Of a stretch of DNA of 64,000 bases, positions 20,656 to 33,199 are shown in pieces. Every line of letters begins with the position of its first letter. Positions within the stretch are counted from its first letter, which is position 1. The notes under the pieces are model-generated. The model searched no databases. It saw nothing but the letters and a program-made list of their open reading frames with translations, and was not told the origin of the DNA. Where the stretch lies: assembly GCF_000003815.2 (NCBI RefSeq), contig NC_049981.1, positions 1,204,600-1,268,599 of the forward strand. Reading direction: 5' to 3'. The position numbers were made by a program, and so were the translations under genes. Source of the DNA: Branchiostoma floridae (Eukaryota > Chordata > Leptocardii > Amphioxiformes > Branchiostomatidae).

Positions 20656-23600
20656 CTTTCTTTGCTGTAAAGCGGCGAGAGGTTAGGTAGACTTACTGGC
20701 TCAGCGTCTCATACAACTTGTTAGAAGCGTCGAAGTCACGGTGGACACGGATGATTGCGCTGCACTGAGGTGGTGAGGCGGTGGCGTAGGAGGGCAGCCG
20801 GTCTGCCCGTTGCCGTGCCTCGCTAATGGAGTGTAGGTCTCGCCGGCTACTCCTGCAAATGAACTGCACTGGTCGGCAAGCAACAAAGCTGACCAGTGGA
20901 GTTCAAAGAAATAAACATGCCAATATATGGTTGGGAAAACAGCATTGATTAGTCTGTCATGAGCATATCAGAAGAAAGGTGTGGCACGACGTGTTGCAAA
21001 ATTAAAATGTATTTTCACGAACAAGTAAACAACTTTTTTATGTGAGAGATTGAAGTCAAGAAAAGCTGTGGGGTGTTTACATATCAAAGAAACGGTTTCA
21101 ATAGACGCGTGGGAGTTGGTTTGTACTAAAACATGCCGAGATGCTAAACATTAAAAGAACTCGGGCTTTGCAATATGGTTGTGTTGGGATACAGAATTAT
21201 ACAAGTCAGCAAATTGATTACAAACGGGAATATCTTGCGGCTATGCTCGTATACTTCAGTTGCTTTATCAGGTAAAATATAAATGTAGTCAACAATATGA
21301 CGCGATGTCAAATCAAGATTAGTCTAAAGACGCCATGGTGTTATCTGTCTTGCTAATTGGTGGATTTATTTTTCATAGCGAAGACGTGACAAACAAGTCA
21401 CTGCTGAGACAATGCGAACTTTTTGGAGTGCAAGCAGAAGCTAAAATTCTAAGACCCTTCTAAAAGTCGTGTTGGCAGTCGCTTTGGAATTGGTTGAAAA
21501 GTAAGAACACCTGTGAATTCTTGGTGATCCAGTAGCGTGGCGATTTGTATGTTGGTTTGGTGTGACTTTTATTGATGTAATGGTTTTATAAAAATATTCA
21601 TGCCGTCGGAACATTTTGATAGATCTTTAATGGGTCAAATTCTGATGTTCTCTGTTGTTGTTTTTTTCTCTTCGAAGCTTCTCCTGGCGTCATTCTTTGC
21701 TTCTTTTCAATTTGTTGTGATCTCTAAAGTCTTCGCAATCATGTACATTTTTGGTGATGAAAAATAAAACGTTTCTTTTTTTTTACAAGATACTAGTCCC
21801 CTGAGGTTAAGAAAGAAAGAAAAAAGCACGCCACAATTGAATTATGTTGTACCAGGTCATTGCCGTATCTAAATTGTTCTGTGGTGACAAGAAGAGATGA
21901 TAATGTGCACGTATATATTGGTCTGGACCGTCTGACCTTAGTTCTTAAGTCTCTGTTTGTGAATCTTAGTTGTATCTTAAGACTTAATTCTTTTTTAGGG
22001 CTGTAAGTATGTACACGATGGTAAAATTTGGCCCCAAAATTTATATTTGGGGATTTAGAACACGAATCTTATTACATCTGACGTGATTGATCAGAACGCT
22101 GACGTGATCGAACAGAACGGGTGTTCTATTGGAGGTCACCCGCAAGTTGTTACAGTACCCATGCAGAGAACACCCTTGTTTTCCTGGGTGCCGTGGGTCA
22201 GAAGAAAAATTTACATATTCGCAAATATAAAACATTATCTGGCAAGCTTAGTTTTTCTGCCGCTAAGTTTGGAATATGTGATATGAATTAAAGCTGCTGG
22301 CGTCATTATCGGTGACCTTAAATGTTACAACACATGTTTACGGCGGTATCAATTACTCCATGCCCCTATCACTATCAGTGCGACTCGACTACGACCAAAT
22401 ATGGCATTTAAATCGCTTACAAAACGCGTGCAAATCAGGTCTTTCAGGACTTACATTGTCGACTACTAATATCTCCAGATTTGTGTCTTAGGGATTTTGG
22501 TAATATGGAGGCAATTTTGAATTACGAGTCTTTGAATGTGGAAAACATGATTTTTCGACCTTATCTTGGCTGCAAAAATAGTTCTTGGTGGAAGTGGAAA
22601 AATCCTTAAGTCAGAAGTTTGACCTTACAATCATTACTTATATAATATAAAAGATTTGGATTTTCAGTCAAATTTAGGACCGATCTAAATATGGTATTTG
22701 TTTTTTTTTTTTTGTCCACCAAACACCATTTCCAAATCAACCAACTAGGCACATTTCAGAAATTATTGAGACAAAACTGTGCCACAGAAGTACACGGTTA
22801 GATTCGACGTGTACACACTGCCAGTTTTCATTTAATCTTGACGAGACACGTGCGAGGGGTTGCTTTTCTAACTATCACGATCTTGTAGAAGATTTCAGTC
22901 ACCGTCAGCCTTCCGCTGGGACCGCGCGGGAGTTCCGGTAACCTGATACTCTGCGTTCGAATGGAAACTTTTGGGCCAAATTTGACCATCGTGGTTATCT
23001 GCGTGCATTTTGTTTCATGTGTTTGCATTTGGCCATTCACTGACCCCTCGAAAATATAGAGCATTTCAATAAAGCCATTGGCTGCAGCTGATGGTACCTT
23101 GATTTTATCGTAAAAAGGCCGAGTTGTTTTTGTTTTGCATTATTTGAAAGAGCGGTAACGTTACTTTGAAAACCCCTCAGGTAAGCCTCCCTACGCTTCT
23201 TACGTCATTTTCTAGCAGGCACCAAATAACTTTCCCGAGAGCAGACAGAATGTACACAAGCGCCGCCATAAAATAGTGCGATCATTAAGGAAACGTCAAA
23301 TGAATTATTCAATACGCTGTCATATTTGACTATGAGATTTTTTTGAGACTATTCAATGTTTATAATAGACATTCTAATGTTTATACTTTTACCGATACAA
23401 ACTGTACGTAAGCCTCTCATGTGATGGTTGGAGATATTCAAGATGTTTACGCGCACTGATACAAGAGAAGTTTTTCTGTTCAGTGTGGAATCAGTCAGTG
23501 TAGGGCGGCCATTGTGAGGTGAGGTTGAACTCCAGCTGAACTGAATATTTCTTCGTCTTTTACCCTTATTTTTGCTTTATAAAACATTCGCAGGTACCTT

Positions 23601-24200
23601 GTAGTATAGATTGGTCAGTGGTTAGTCAGGGCATTTTAAGTTTGAAGTTGCAAACGAATATTGTAAAAAATCTTAGGGTTATGGCGGCCGTACGCGGGAG
23701 GAATAATTTCTTGTGTTAAAAACCACGGGGGAATTCGGCCGAACTTCTCTGAAATGTCGGCGTCTTGGAGTCATTGTTGAATTCAGTGTGGCATCTGGAA
23801 GCTATAATTGGAGGATGCCTCTGATCAAGGAGGTTAACCTCCTTGCTCTGATTTTGTTGAGTGAAGAAGTCAGTTTCTGCTACTGAGTTCTGTTGTCAGA
23901 GAACAAAGGACCGGGACGGCGTGGTCGTGTGTACTCTTTGTGTAAACAGTCGTGCTTCTCTTGGCAAGGTCACTAGTGGTAGAGTGTTTGGAAGGACACT
24001 GATATCTGAGGCGGTATTTTGGAGGGTTTAAATGAAAACGTGACTTACAGCTTTTCACGTTCTTGCTTGCCCTTTCTCGTAGTTGTTTGATTTGGGCTGC
24101 GACAGAAATCACTGACTACTAGTATCTTTGTGGATGAACCATGCGTGCATTATACTGTTGAAGTCACAGCTGTTAACATTCAGTACGCGAGATGTTAAAA
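20656..24200. other. 5' flank of gene A and intergenic DNA, nothing recognised
   Basis: The segment next to exon 1 should contain the 5' UTR and promoter, but no TATA box or initiator could be identified with confidence. Short open frames here have no recognisable motif. The DNA is AT-rich, with T runs (e.g. 22700-22712). Confidence 0.5.
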
Positions 24201-27200
24201 AACTATCTCGTCCCCTTATAAGTTGTGCAATGATACGTGTATTTCTTTTCCACAGGTCAATACAGAGACGTACACCATGGCACATGGCTGTGGAGCAGAC
24301 TGGTGGTCTCTGACGTGTTCCCTACAAGTGTGGAAATTTATCAGTGTCTAAAGCAGGATGCTGAGACACATTGCTGCTGCATAATACACCCAAATATGAA
24401 CATAGGTGACAGAGCAAAACTATTGGCAACGGTTGAACATCCAGTTAACTCAGGGTGGGTTAGTCAGGTCTAAAAGTATTACAGCTGTCAAGCCTCTTGG
24501 AAACCCAGACTTCGGGGACTGTACCTCTGGCTCAGTGGGGGCTTGTTCAGCTAAGTTGAGATGGGTTTACTGGATGTCAAGGCCACAAATAATGTTTTAT
24601 TTCTTTTGCTTCTGTTCCTATTGTCACTGTCGCCATTAGTCATGGCCAGGGTTCTACCTCTTGGTATCTACGTTGGGCTGTCTTCTATGTGTTTTGGGCT
24701 TCCAAATGCTCAAGTATGAATGGAATGCTCTACTGCTCCATATTCATGATATTGTCAGGTGAACCGTACATCACAATGAACCTGGTGTCTGCAGCTACTA
24801 AGTGTATGCACATAAATTGGCAGTTACAACAGACATGTTCTTGAGAACTTAGCAGTTTTTCGCACGAGTACAGACCAACTCTACAATTATGGGGTACATT
24901 TTACCCAACAAAGGCTTCATCCCATATGGAGGGTGGAACAACACTTGCATCAACAGTTATGAAGTCTCCACACTACATACCGGCCTCCCCAACCCCCATA
25001 TCCTCATTCCTGCCATGCTGGTGTAATCTTCCCTGCAGGACAAGCCATGGCTTTTAAACAAACTCGCGTTGATAGATGTCAAAATGTTTCAATGAGTGCA
25101 TGAAATTTTCAGTATTCACATATCCACAAGATGTATGTCGAAACAAATCAACGGTAGTATTATGAAATAAGGATGAAAAGGAGAACTCTCTGTAAATTCA
25201 TACTGAGTAAAAAGAAGGAAGAATTTCAAGAAAGAAATAAACAAGTTAAATGCGTTTGCCTATGGTATTTTTACTTTCCACTGAACATGATGTTATTAAC
25301 ACTGACAGCTGGCTTTTGTGTCAATCCAGGCCTGCTTTATGCTGTCTACAGTACTATCCTGTATCATAGTTGGCAAGAACATGAAAAGCGTTTTTTTTTA
25401 TTGCTTGTGCCTCTCTTATTAGAAGCAGATCAACCAAGTGTGCCCACCAAGGGTTCTCTGCACTTGGTGCTTGCTCATAACTGCGTGCTTCTGGAGCTAT
25501 TCACTGATATATAAGCGCTGGCATTGGTTCTGGCATCTTTCTTGCATCAGACAGGAGATAGTCATGTCCAGAATTGTCTTCACCATCTAACAACGGCTAT
25601 ATTGTGCCTATCAAGGTAGTCAGGGCTTTCACCTCGAGCAGCTTTTAGGCTGCTAGGTTCAGGGTTAATATCTCAGTGATAGCCCAAGTCCTTCCATACC
25701 TGTTGTATTTAGCACAGCTCTGACATTATCTGTGGTCATTGCTGTTACCCTGCTTCCCAAACCCAAACTGTCGGACTAAAGGCTCTCTCTGTCTACGTCT
25801 TCTCTCTGTCTACGTCCGGCTCGATTGTTAGCAGAACATTGCATTGCAGATACAAATCTTTAAGATAATGAACAGCTAACATCATATAGTGATGTGCAAC
25901 CCTTGAACTCCAGCCGTCAGTAGTCAGTGACACAGAGTCAGCATTCTAGTTCTTCAGGTCCTCTTTCAAGGCTCCAGGCGTGGCCTTTTACATAACAGGG
26001 ATAAGACGCTCGCTGACATCATTACGGCTAGGAAGCTGATATGCCGGTTTAAGTTCATGAACCATGGCCCTAAAGTATGGTTCTTCAACAGTATGGTACA
26101 GCCTCAGTCATTTCATTAACTTCTGTTTCTTAAAGTAAGGCATATTCCCCTTCTGGGCAAGTGCTAGATATGTCTTCCTTATTGCATGCAAACTAATACA
26201 ATGAATTGCTTCTTTGTTACCGATACATATGATTACACATGGAAACGTGGAATGGTTAAAAGGACTGGCGCCCACCGGTGTGGGCTGGTTGAGATTCAAC
26301 ATGACTTCTCAAACTATCATTATCATTACATAATGTCCCTGCTGCATGGGATACATAATGTCCACGCTACTCGGGATAAGTAGTGATTCTGTTCTAACAA
26401 CCAGTGTCTCTCCTGCTGGAGATTCTGTACCTCCTGCATCAAGGTGGCGGTATGTTCTGACCATCCACAATAAGATGGACGCAGGATCTCTAGTCTTATA
26501 TCTTTGTCCCTGAGCACCTCTATAAACTGATGTCTAATCCTCAACTGTTGCCATATGTTTCTGAGTTCCACGTTCTGGAGCAGCGTGGGGACATCGGCTA
26601 CAGTGTCCTTTACTTATGCCTTTTGTTAGGAAGTACTCATACCCACCTGGCATGTGAATACATTTCGCTTACACCACTTGTGTGGTGCCACACTGCGAAA
26701 TCTTATTGCAAGTTCCTCTATGGAAGGCCATCGGGGCACCGGCTAAACAGGCATGTTAATGATGGAAGCAACACATTTGTATGTGTGGTGATGCCCACTG
26801 ATTGCCTTGTTTTAATTTCAAATCTCATTGTCTCATTTTCTCCATGACAATTTGGGAAAGAAATGCATTTGCTTCAATACATATTTGGCCCTGATATTAT
26901 GTTAATAATTCATATTTTGCTTATAATACATAGCACACAAACACAGCACAGTCGACTCCTGTCGGGTGACTCCTTATGGGCCTCAGCGTGACGCACATCC
27001 CCATGTGGGAGTGAACTGGGCATCGTCCAAACGGGCACTTGAATCAGAAGGATTGCATGTTATTGCAGTCATTACAGTTGGATTAGGAAAATAGTTTGCA
27101 AATGCCTACTTAAATGCTAGTCTGATGGAACTGTGCCCCTATGGATTACTAATGATAGCTGCAGGTGTAGCAATGTTTTATAATACTCGTCCAGCGAATG

Positions 27201-28300
27201 CGATTCAGTCCACTCCAGTCACATGCCGCCGCAATAACTTCAGCTTGATGCATGTTTCCATGTGGAATTTCAATACACTGACGGACGTTTGATACTTTTG
27301 CCTGGCGGCATCAAGTAATAACAGTTTCCTTAGATGTGTTCGTCGTGCCCTTGTTACACGTGACATTGTCTCTTCCAGCCTCAACATGTCCACCTCATCT
27401 GCATCTAATTCCATCCGTCTTGTTAAATATGTATACTTGGTCTTACTTCCTTGGCCTGAGGTTGTAAGGTGTATTGCGTGCTCTCGTAGTTCTTCCAGAG
27501 GTGACTGTAACAACATGATTCATTAGATTAAAAAACAACAACAACTATAGCCTATATCAATATCCCCTTATAAACAGTGCAAGTATCTTGACAATGGCCT
27601 AATGAAACTTTCAGAAAACAGAAGGATAAAACATGTCCCAAGATCTATGCAACTTCTGTAGTTCCACCCCCAAAGAAATGCTCCTGATATTTATATTACT
27701 CTGTAATGAGCATCGTCGAGAACCTGTTTCTTAATCATCTCCTACTTGGATTTACTGCGGAGCTGCTTCATTCTGCAGTAATGACAGTTTAACACCGTTC
27801 CTTCCTGATCTGAGTGTTATTTCTGCAGGATTGCATTTGTAGAAACATCTGTGTTTCGACTATCGTACCGCTGACAGTAATGCTATTATAGCAACCTCCT
27901 GAGGTTATCTGCAATGTTAAGTGGAACGACTTCTTGGACTACAGTTTTCTCAGTTATTTGCAAGAATTTATCATTGAACTCTTTCATTCTTACAGTCATC
28001 ATGTAATTCCCACCCAGCTCTACAACATGTGGCTCCCACAGTGAGAGACAATCGTAAAATCTGAAGGCACATATGCGAGGATAACTTCGCCACATTGATT
28101 CATACATGCAGTGTTGTCACGTAACCTATATAATGTTTAACTTTAAACGAGGATTTGCTTATAGTCCTTCCCATGCACATGTTTCAGTTTTTCTAAATAG
28201 CAAAAACAATTCACTATAGTGGCAATTCTTGAAATAAATTAGTCTTTAACTTCCTTCCCTACCCTCTTCAATTGTCGAATAAACATTTCTTTGTTCTTTT
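24200..28300. other. Intergenic DNA with short unassigned minus-strand frames
   Basis: Minus-strand frames at 26326-26571, 27205-27516 and 27886-28107 are unusually free of stops for their length. The one at 27205-27516 is charged and helix-rich (coiled-coil-like). They sit just downstream of a transposase-like fragment and could belong to the same decayed element. No domain was recognised and no host gene can be supported. Confidence 0.4.
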
Positions 28301-28301
28301 C

Positions 28302-28520
28302 TCATTTTCTTACGAAGAGTTGATATTGTTGCAGGTTTGTCATGTCATTTCGTACTCCACGGCATGGGTTTTCAAAGTTATAGCCACTAGTCACTTGATG
28401 GTACTTATATGCAGAAGTATACCAATAAAACATAGTACAATTCGTGACACCAAGAAGTGCCCCATGCATGTAGTCAATCGCTATACCTTTGATGAGGTCA
28501 AAACTTGGAACAATTGTCAA
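28302..28520 (-). pseudogene. Fragment of an En/Spm (CACTA)-like transposon protein
   Basis: The frame contains FDLIKGIAIDYMHGALLGVT. The F-D-x-x-x-G-x-x-x-D-Y-M-H-x-x-L-L-G-V motif is one I associate with En/Spm-like transposase-related proteins of invertebrates. No complete gene or terminal repeats are visible. The assignment rests on this one motif. Confidence 0.5.
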
Positions 28521-29056
28521 CCATGAAGGATTTTAATTTTGTATTCATATTAATCTGAACTGAGCCATGAACCACACCTACAATCAAGATGGTACAATAT
28601 GACTTACTATATGGGACACAATGTTTTTATCTGCCTGGTTCGGGCCGCGCACTTTCCTCGCTGTGCCCAAGCACTCAAAGCACAGTTTCGATATTGTTCA
28701 AGAATTTGTATATGCTTGCCCTACCATTCTTACATGTTTTTATGTAAACGTTCTTAAGAAAGTTCCATATAACTGACTTGCAGTAAACAGTTTCCTGATT
28801 CAGTGTGTCATCATCTGGTTACATGGATGCATCGTTTTCCTCATGACATGTGACAACAGTCCAAATTTTTCTACATGTAGCTTCCTTGTGTATATCTTGC
28901 AAGTTTGCTGCATGGGCAATCGTAAACATGGGAGCAATGGCAATGGCCATTCATTTTGTTACCTCAGTCAAACAGAGATGTCTTTGTATACTACTCATTA
29001 GATAGAGAAGAAAACTTGGTGAACAGTTTTGCTTTGTCATCAGCTGTCGTTCCTTG

Positions 29057-29550
29057 NNNNNNNNNNNNNNNNNNNNNNNNNNNNNNNNNNNNNNNNNNNN
29101 NNNNNNNNNNNNNNNNNNNNNNNNNNNNNNNNNNNNNNNNNNNNNNNNNNNNNNNNNNNNNNNNNNNNNNNNNNNNNNNNNNNNNNNNNNNNNNNNNNNN
29201 NNNNNNNNNNNNNNNNNNNNNNNNNNNNNNNNNNNNNNNNNNNNNNNNNNNNNNNNNNNNNNNNNNNNNNNNNNNNNNNNNNNNNNNNNNNNNNNNNNNN
29301 NNNNNNNNNNNNNNNNNNNNNNNNNNNNNNNNNNNNNNNNNNNNNNNNNNNNNNNNNNNNNNNNNNNNNNNNNNNNNNNNNNNNNNNNNNNNNNNNNNNN
29401 NNNNNNNNNNNNNNNNNNNNNNNNNNNNNNNNNNNNNNNNNNNNNNNNNNNNNNNNNNNNNNNNNNNNNNNNNNNNNNNNNNNNNNNNNNNNNNNNNNNN
29501 NNNNNNNNNNNNNNNNNNNNNNNNNNNNNNNNNNNNNNNNNNNNNNNNNN
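29057..29550. other. Assembly gap (494 N)
   Basis: A run of N. Predicted frames crossing it are artefacts. Retroelement sequence reaches its right edge. Confidence 1.
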
Positions 29551-29551
29551 G

Positions 29552-29850
29552 TAGTACATGTTTACCTTTGTCCCATATTGTAATGACCCCCTCGCGGGCA
29601 AGGTCTTCTAAAAAAACTGTGATGTCCATTTCTAGATAACTCACCAGTGGCATATCTTCACATTAGCGGCTGTCAGTTTTAAGGAGTCTGCATTTTTGGT
29701 AGTGGGTCTGTCTTCCCCAAAATATTTACGATACATTGATTCTGAAATGGTTGTGACCTTTGATCTCGTATCCAATAGGCAAGAAATGTTAAGTCCATGA
29801 AAGTCAATAACAAAGTAATGTGCAGTCAGTTGTGCAGCATTCACATACAC
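29552..29850 (-). pseudogene. Retropepsin (aspartic protease) fragment of a retroelement
   Basis: The reading FVIDFHGLNISCLLDTRSKV with TISESMYRKYFG and LKLTAANVK fits a Gypsy-type retropepsin, but the active-site triad reads D-T-R where D-T-G is expected. After ICHW the homology continues in another frame (VSYLEMDITVF), so there is a frameshift. It is an inactive relic, cut off by the assembly gap. Confidence 0.7.
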
Positions 29851-29871
29851 ATGATACAGACTCCATCCTCT

Positions 29872-30130
29872 CTATGTTGGCATTCTGGAGATGGTCTGCA
29901 ATGATACTTCAAGTTGCCCTTTGTGGGCGCACGTTGTCATATCTTGCAGTATGGCATTTGGTCCCATGTTACGGAGGAAAGGAATTGCCACTGGGTCGAG
30001 AATAGTGTCCCTATACATCACTGCGTTCAGGTTACCTGGGATAACAACCAGGCTGGTCTTTCCCCTGGCCGTTATCCCGCCCCAGACCATCACACTACCT
30101 CCACCAAATGCCGTGACTTTATCCATGCAA
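29872..30130 (-). pseudogene. Tc1-like transposase fragment
   Basis: It reads GGGSVMVWGGITARGKTSLV, GNLNAVMYRDTIL and FLRNMGPNAILQD. This is the central DDE segment of Tc1/mariner transposases (the V-M-V-W-G-G-I and G-N-L-N-x-x-x-Y-R-D motifs). The usual D-N-A-R-P-H is replaced by MTTCAH, consistent with a frameshift. No flanking inverted repeats were found. Confidence 0.8.
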
Positions 30131-30174
30131 CAGTTAGCATTTTTGGGTTCACACCTGCAGGACCAACGTGGTAT

Positions 30175-30345
30175 TTATCTGTCCCAATTAAAGTAGGCAG
30201 ATTCTGATAAGGGACTAATTTCATTCATCAGACACGCCACCTGCTCTTCAGATAAGGGGATGTAATCTATGGGACAATGATGCCTTCCTCTTCTTGTGAG
30301 GGAGTCGGGGACGTTCCAATCAACACCATACATGTTGAGATCTAT
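30175..30345 (-). pseudogene. C-terminal exon of an integrase-core protein
   Basis: It reads NMYGVDWNVPDSLTRRGRHH then PLSEEQVACLMNEISPLSES and a stop. It has an acceptor (TCTCATACAG) at 30346. The Y-G-(V/I)-D-W start and P-L-x-E-x-Q-x-x-x-L tail resemble the C-terminal part of invertebrate integrase-core-domain proteins. It belongs with the fragment at 30960-31300. Confidence 0.5.
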
Positions 30346-30959
30346 CTGTATGAGAAATTAGATAAATCAGCACTGTTTAGTTAGCTTATGCAGTCAGTTG
30401 CCAAGATTAAATATTCTTTGCTAGCAAATTACGCTAACAGGTAGATCATGCAACCCAATAAAATCATATGATCTCCCTACTACTATACCATCAGTACCGT
30501 AAAACGTGCTGCTTTCTTCACTCTCACATCTCATTTGAGATCAATGTTCTTACATTTTTTTTCCAAACCCTCCCTGAACAAAACATTTCCGCAAGTTATT
30601 TGAGTCTGTACAAGTTTTATGTAACAGTGTGACAGGCATGCATTGAAATAATTGAAGAAAAAAATGGCAGGCAAAATAAAGACAACCAAGAATTCACACA
30701 TACACAGACATTCCAAGCAGACCCAATAATGGAGAGATATTGGTGAATATAGTTATTAGTATAATGTGCCATCTTGGTATGCTTATCGCCACCACTGATG
30801 TTTAAAATATTCACGATTAAGTTTCTAACATATTATGTAAGGGACTAGAATAGCAGAGCATTTTTTCGAGCAATCTCAATCCATCTCCATCCAAATGCAA
30901 AAATGCACTGCTTGAAATCAACCTTTTGCAGAATTCAACCTATTCCCCCAAACCACGAA

Positions 30960-31300
30960 CCCACGACTAGCTTGGGCTTATATTTCCGGCAGACCTCATC
31001 CTGTGATGGTCCCAGCCCCTGACAAACTCCTGTAGGTGACTACGAATACGTGGCACCATCACGTAATGCAAGCAGTACAGGTTCAGATGAAATGTCTTGC
31101 ACTCCATCTTCCTCGAAGTCTATGAAGACTTTTTTGTAGATAATGTCCAACGTCTTGACCCTGTATACCCCCCGCCCTCCCTTCCCAACATCTTCACATT
31201 CCTCACATACAGCCCCTCCTTACACGCAACCGCTACCAGCTGTTCGGTCTTCAGCGGCTTGGGTGGGTAGTTGTGCATGTATACACATGTATACACATAC
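30960..31300 (-). pseudogene. Integrase-core (rve-like) domain fragment, frameshifted
   Basis: Minus-strand reading NLYCLHYVMVPRIRSHLQEF, VRGWDHHRMRSAGNISP fits the L-x-C-L-H-Y-V-x-x-P-R-I ... W-(N/D)-H-H-x-x-R-(T/S) block of integrase-core proteins. An overlapping frame (VKTLDIIYKKVFIDFEEDGV) carries the preceding part, showing a frameshift. An upstream fragment reads KPLKTEQLVAVACKEGLYV. Confidence 0.55.
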
Positions 31301-31534
31301 TCTGATGTATTAAACGATCTTCAAAACACATGTTTTTTTTAGATTATATCAAAGATCAAAGATGGGAACAGGATGTTATACGTTGTGGCTTCAGGAGGTA
31401 ACGTCAGCATACAATTGGGAAGCTTCAGACGGCGAAACTGCCCGTGGGCCACCTTGCCCCCAAGACGTTTCCTTGACGCAAAAGGGATGCCCCCCGGCCA
31501 AAAAGGAGGTCTGTTTGTCGCTAGTGAAAGGGGC

Positions 31535-31745
31535 GCCGTAACACATTTATGGTCACCGTGCCTATGTTGGTCCTCATCTCATCCAGTATAAAATTATATG
31601 CAAACAGATATTACAGTTTGTGACTGGTAACGCATTTCTGGTCATCATGCCTTTGTAGGTTCTCATCTCATCCTGTATAAAATTATATGCAAACATATAT
31701 CACTGTGAGCACTGGTAACACATTACTGGTCATCAAATACAACTG
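31535..31745. repeat. Tandem repeat, about 88-base unit
   Basis: GGTAACACATTTCTGGTCAT followed by CTCATCTCATCC...TATAAAATTATATGCAAAC recurs starting near 31538, 31626 and 31714 (last copy partial). Confidence 0.8.
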
Positions 31746-32315
31746 GTAATGCCAATGCAATGACTTCGGTGTGCACAAATGTAACAAACAATTTTTTATT
31801 TTTTTTTGCGATGTGACTTTGCTACCAATGTCATGTCGTAACACAGACATTTCCATGGATTTAGGTTGTCTCTAGTAGTAGTACAGAGGTTTCTAGCATT
31901 CTGATGTTGGAAACACTTCCTTACCATAGTAAGGCTTAGGTCACATTTCAAAACCGGGGCCCGGCCGGGATGTTTAAAGAAATAAAAAATTGAAATGTAT
32001 ACCTAGAAATATAGGCATGTAATGCCGAAGAATCTTATGTTGACATTTCGTGTATTTTGATGTCCTTTGTATAATTCTTATCCCTCCCGAAAGCTACCCG
32101 GTCGGGCCCCGGGATGGCAATTGTGACCTAGGCCTAAGTAAACGCCGCATTGATGACAATCCTCATTTTATCACTCCAATTCTGTGGGAAAGATGGTATT
32201 CAAAGATAGTGAGGGGAATTCAAACACCACATGAATAATTATGTGATATGTATCACCGCTATGGTTGAATGCTGACCCCTTTATGAACAGGACTGCCAGA
32301 CATTGTTGGGCACAC

Positions 32316-32475
32316 TAGGGGTGGGTACTGGTACAGAAATTCCAGGTATAGGTACCGTCCAGGTCCATACAGGAACCTGGACCTTATTGGGAAAACTTGT
32401 GATTAGGGGAAACTCAAAACAATAGTCCATTTGGCTACAAGGAAATATGATGGAGTATCGATATTCTACAGGCAT
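32316..32475. mobile_element. Partial copy of the hAT-type MITE
   Basis: It begins TAGGGGTGGGTACTGGTACA and contains CAGGTCCATACAGGAACCTG, matching the left part of the element at 18638-19061. The right end is missing. Confidence 0.65.
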
Positions 32476-32854
32476 TTAAAAGCCCTATCTTTATGTAAAC
32501 AATACAACCGCCTAATGTAGCATCGTTAGCGTTTACAGTTTCTACACGGTAATGTGACCCAGGGGCAATTTGTGCCGTAATGGGAACAGAAAGACAATAT
32601 CGTCATCACAGTTTAGCAGGAGCTCTCTGCAGAACAACATCGAGGCTGATTTTTTATTCATTAAATAGTGCATGTTTTTTTAACCTCCTTAGTTGAAAGG
32701 ACAAAGGTTGCAACGAATTTCCTTCTGCTCCTTGCCTTATTTTCCAACAAAGCAAGTTATGACTAGATTTTCTACCGGTTTCAATAGATATTCACAAAAA
32801 CGAAGTAACTTAGTAACCAAGGATAAAACATACCCTCTTGGAAGTAAAGAGGAT

Positions 32855-33193
32855 TCAGCGGTAGGTTGAGCCGGCGTGGTCCCGGGGTGACGGGGTCACG
32901 GTCATTGGAGCCGGCGGGGTCACCGTAGGTTGAGGCGGCGGGGTTCCGGTCGCTGGAGCCGGCGGGGTCACCGTAGGTTGAGGCGGCGGGGTCCCGGACA
33001 CTAGAGCCATCGGGGTGACTGAACGTTCAGGTTGCGGGGTCCCGGTCACTGGAGCCGGCGGGGTCACGGTAGCTTGTCCGGTGGTTGATGCCCCAGCCTG
33101 TCCTTGACGGTTGGCCTTCGTTTCTCCCATTCTTTTATACAACCCGTTTTGGTAGGTTCCTGCGGCTATCTCCTGCCCATCACAATAAGACAC
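32855..33193 (-). CDS. Orphan Pro/Thr-rich repeat frame, gene unknown
   Basis: The minus frame reads TVTPPAPATGTPPPQP in about four diverged copies (48-base repeat, GC-rich) after a non-repetitive MSYCDGQEIAAGTYQNGLY. It resembles the mucin-like exon of gene A in style but not in sequence. I could not find convincing splice partners. It may be an isolated exon, a pseudogene fragment or simply a GC-rich minisatellite. Confidence 0.3.
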   Translation of the reverse strand: MSYCDGQEIAAGTYQNGLYKRMGETKANRQGQAGASTTGQATVTPPAPVTGTPQPERSVTPMALVSGTPPPQPTVTPPAPATGTPPPQPTVTPPAPMTVTPSPRDHAGSTYR

Positions 33194-33199
33194 TGAGCC

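Noticed and set aside
20665-20696. 5' UTR intron just upstream of the gene A start
   Set aside because: The apparent donor and acceptor are only 32 bases apart, too short for an animal intron.
28951-29653. Long open frames of about 220 codons
   Set aside because: They run through the assembly gap of N and are artefacts.
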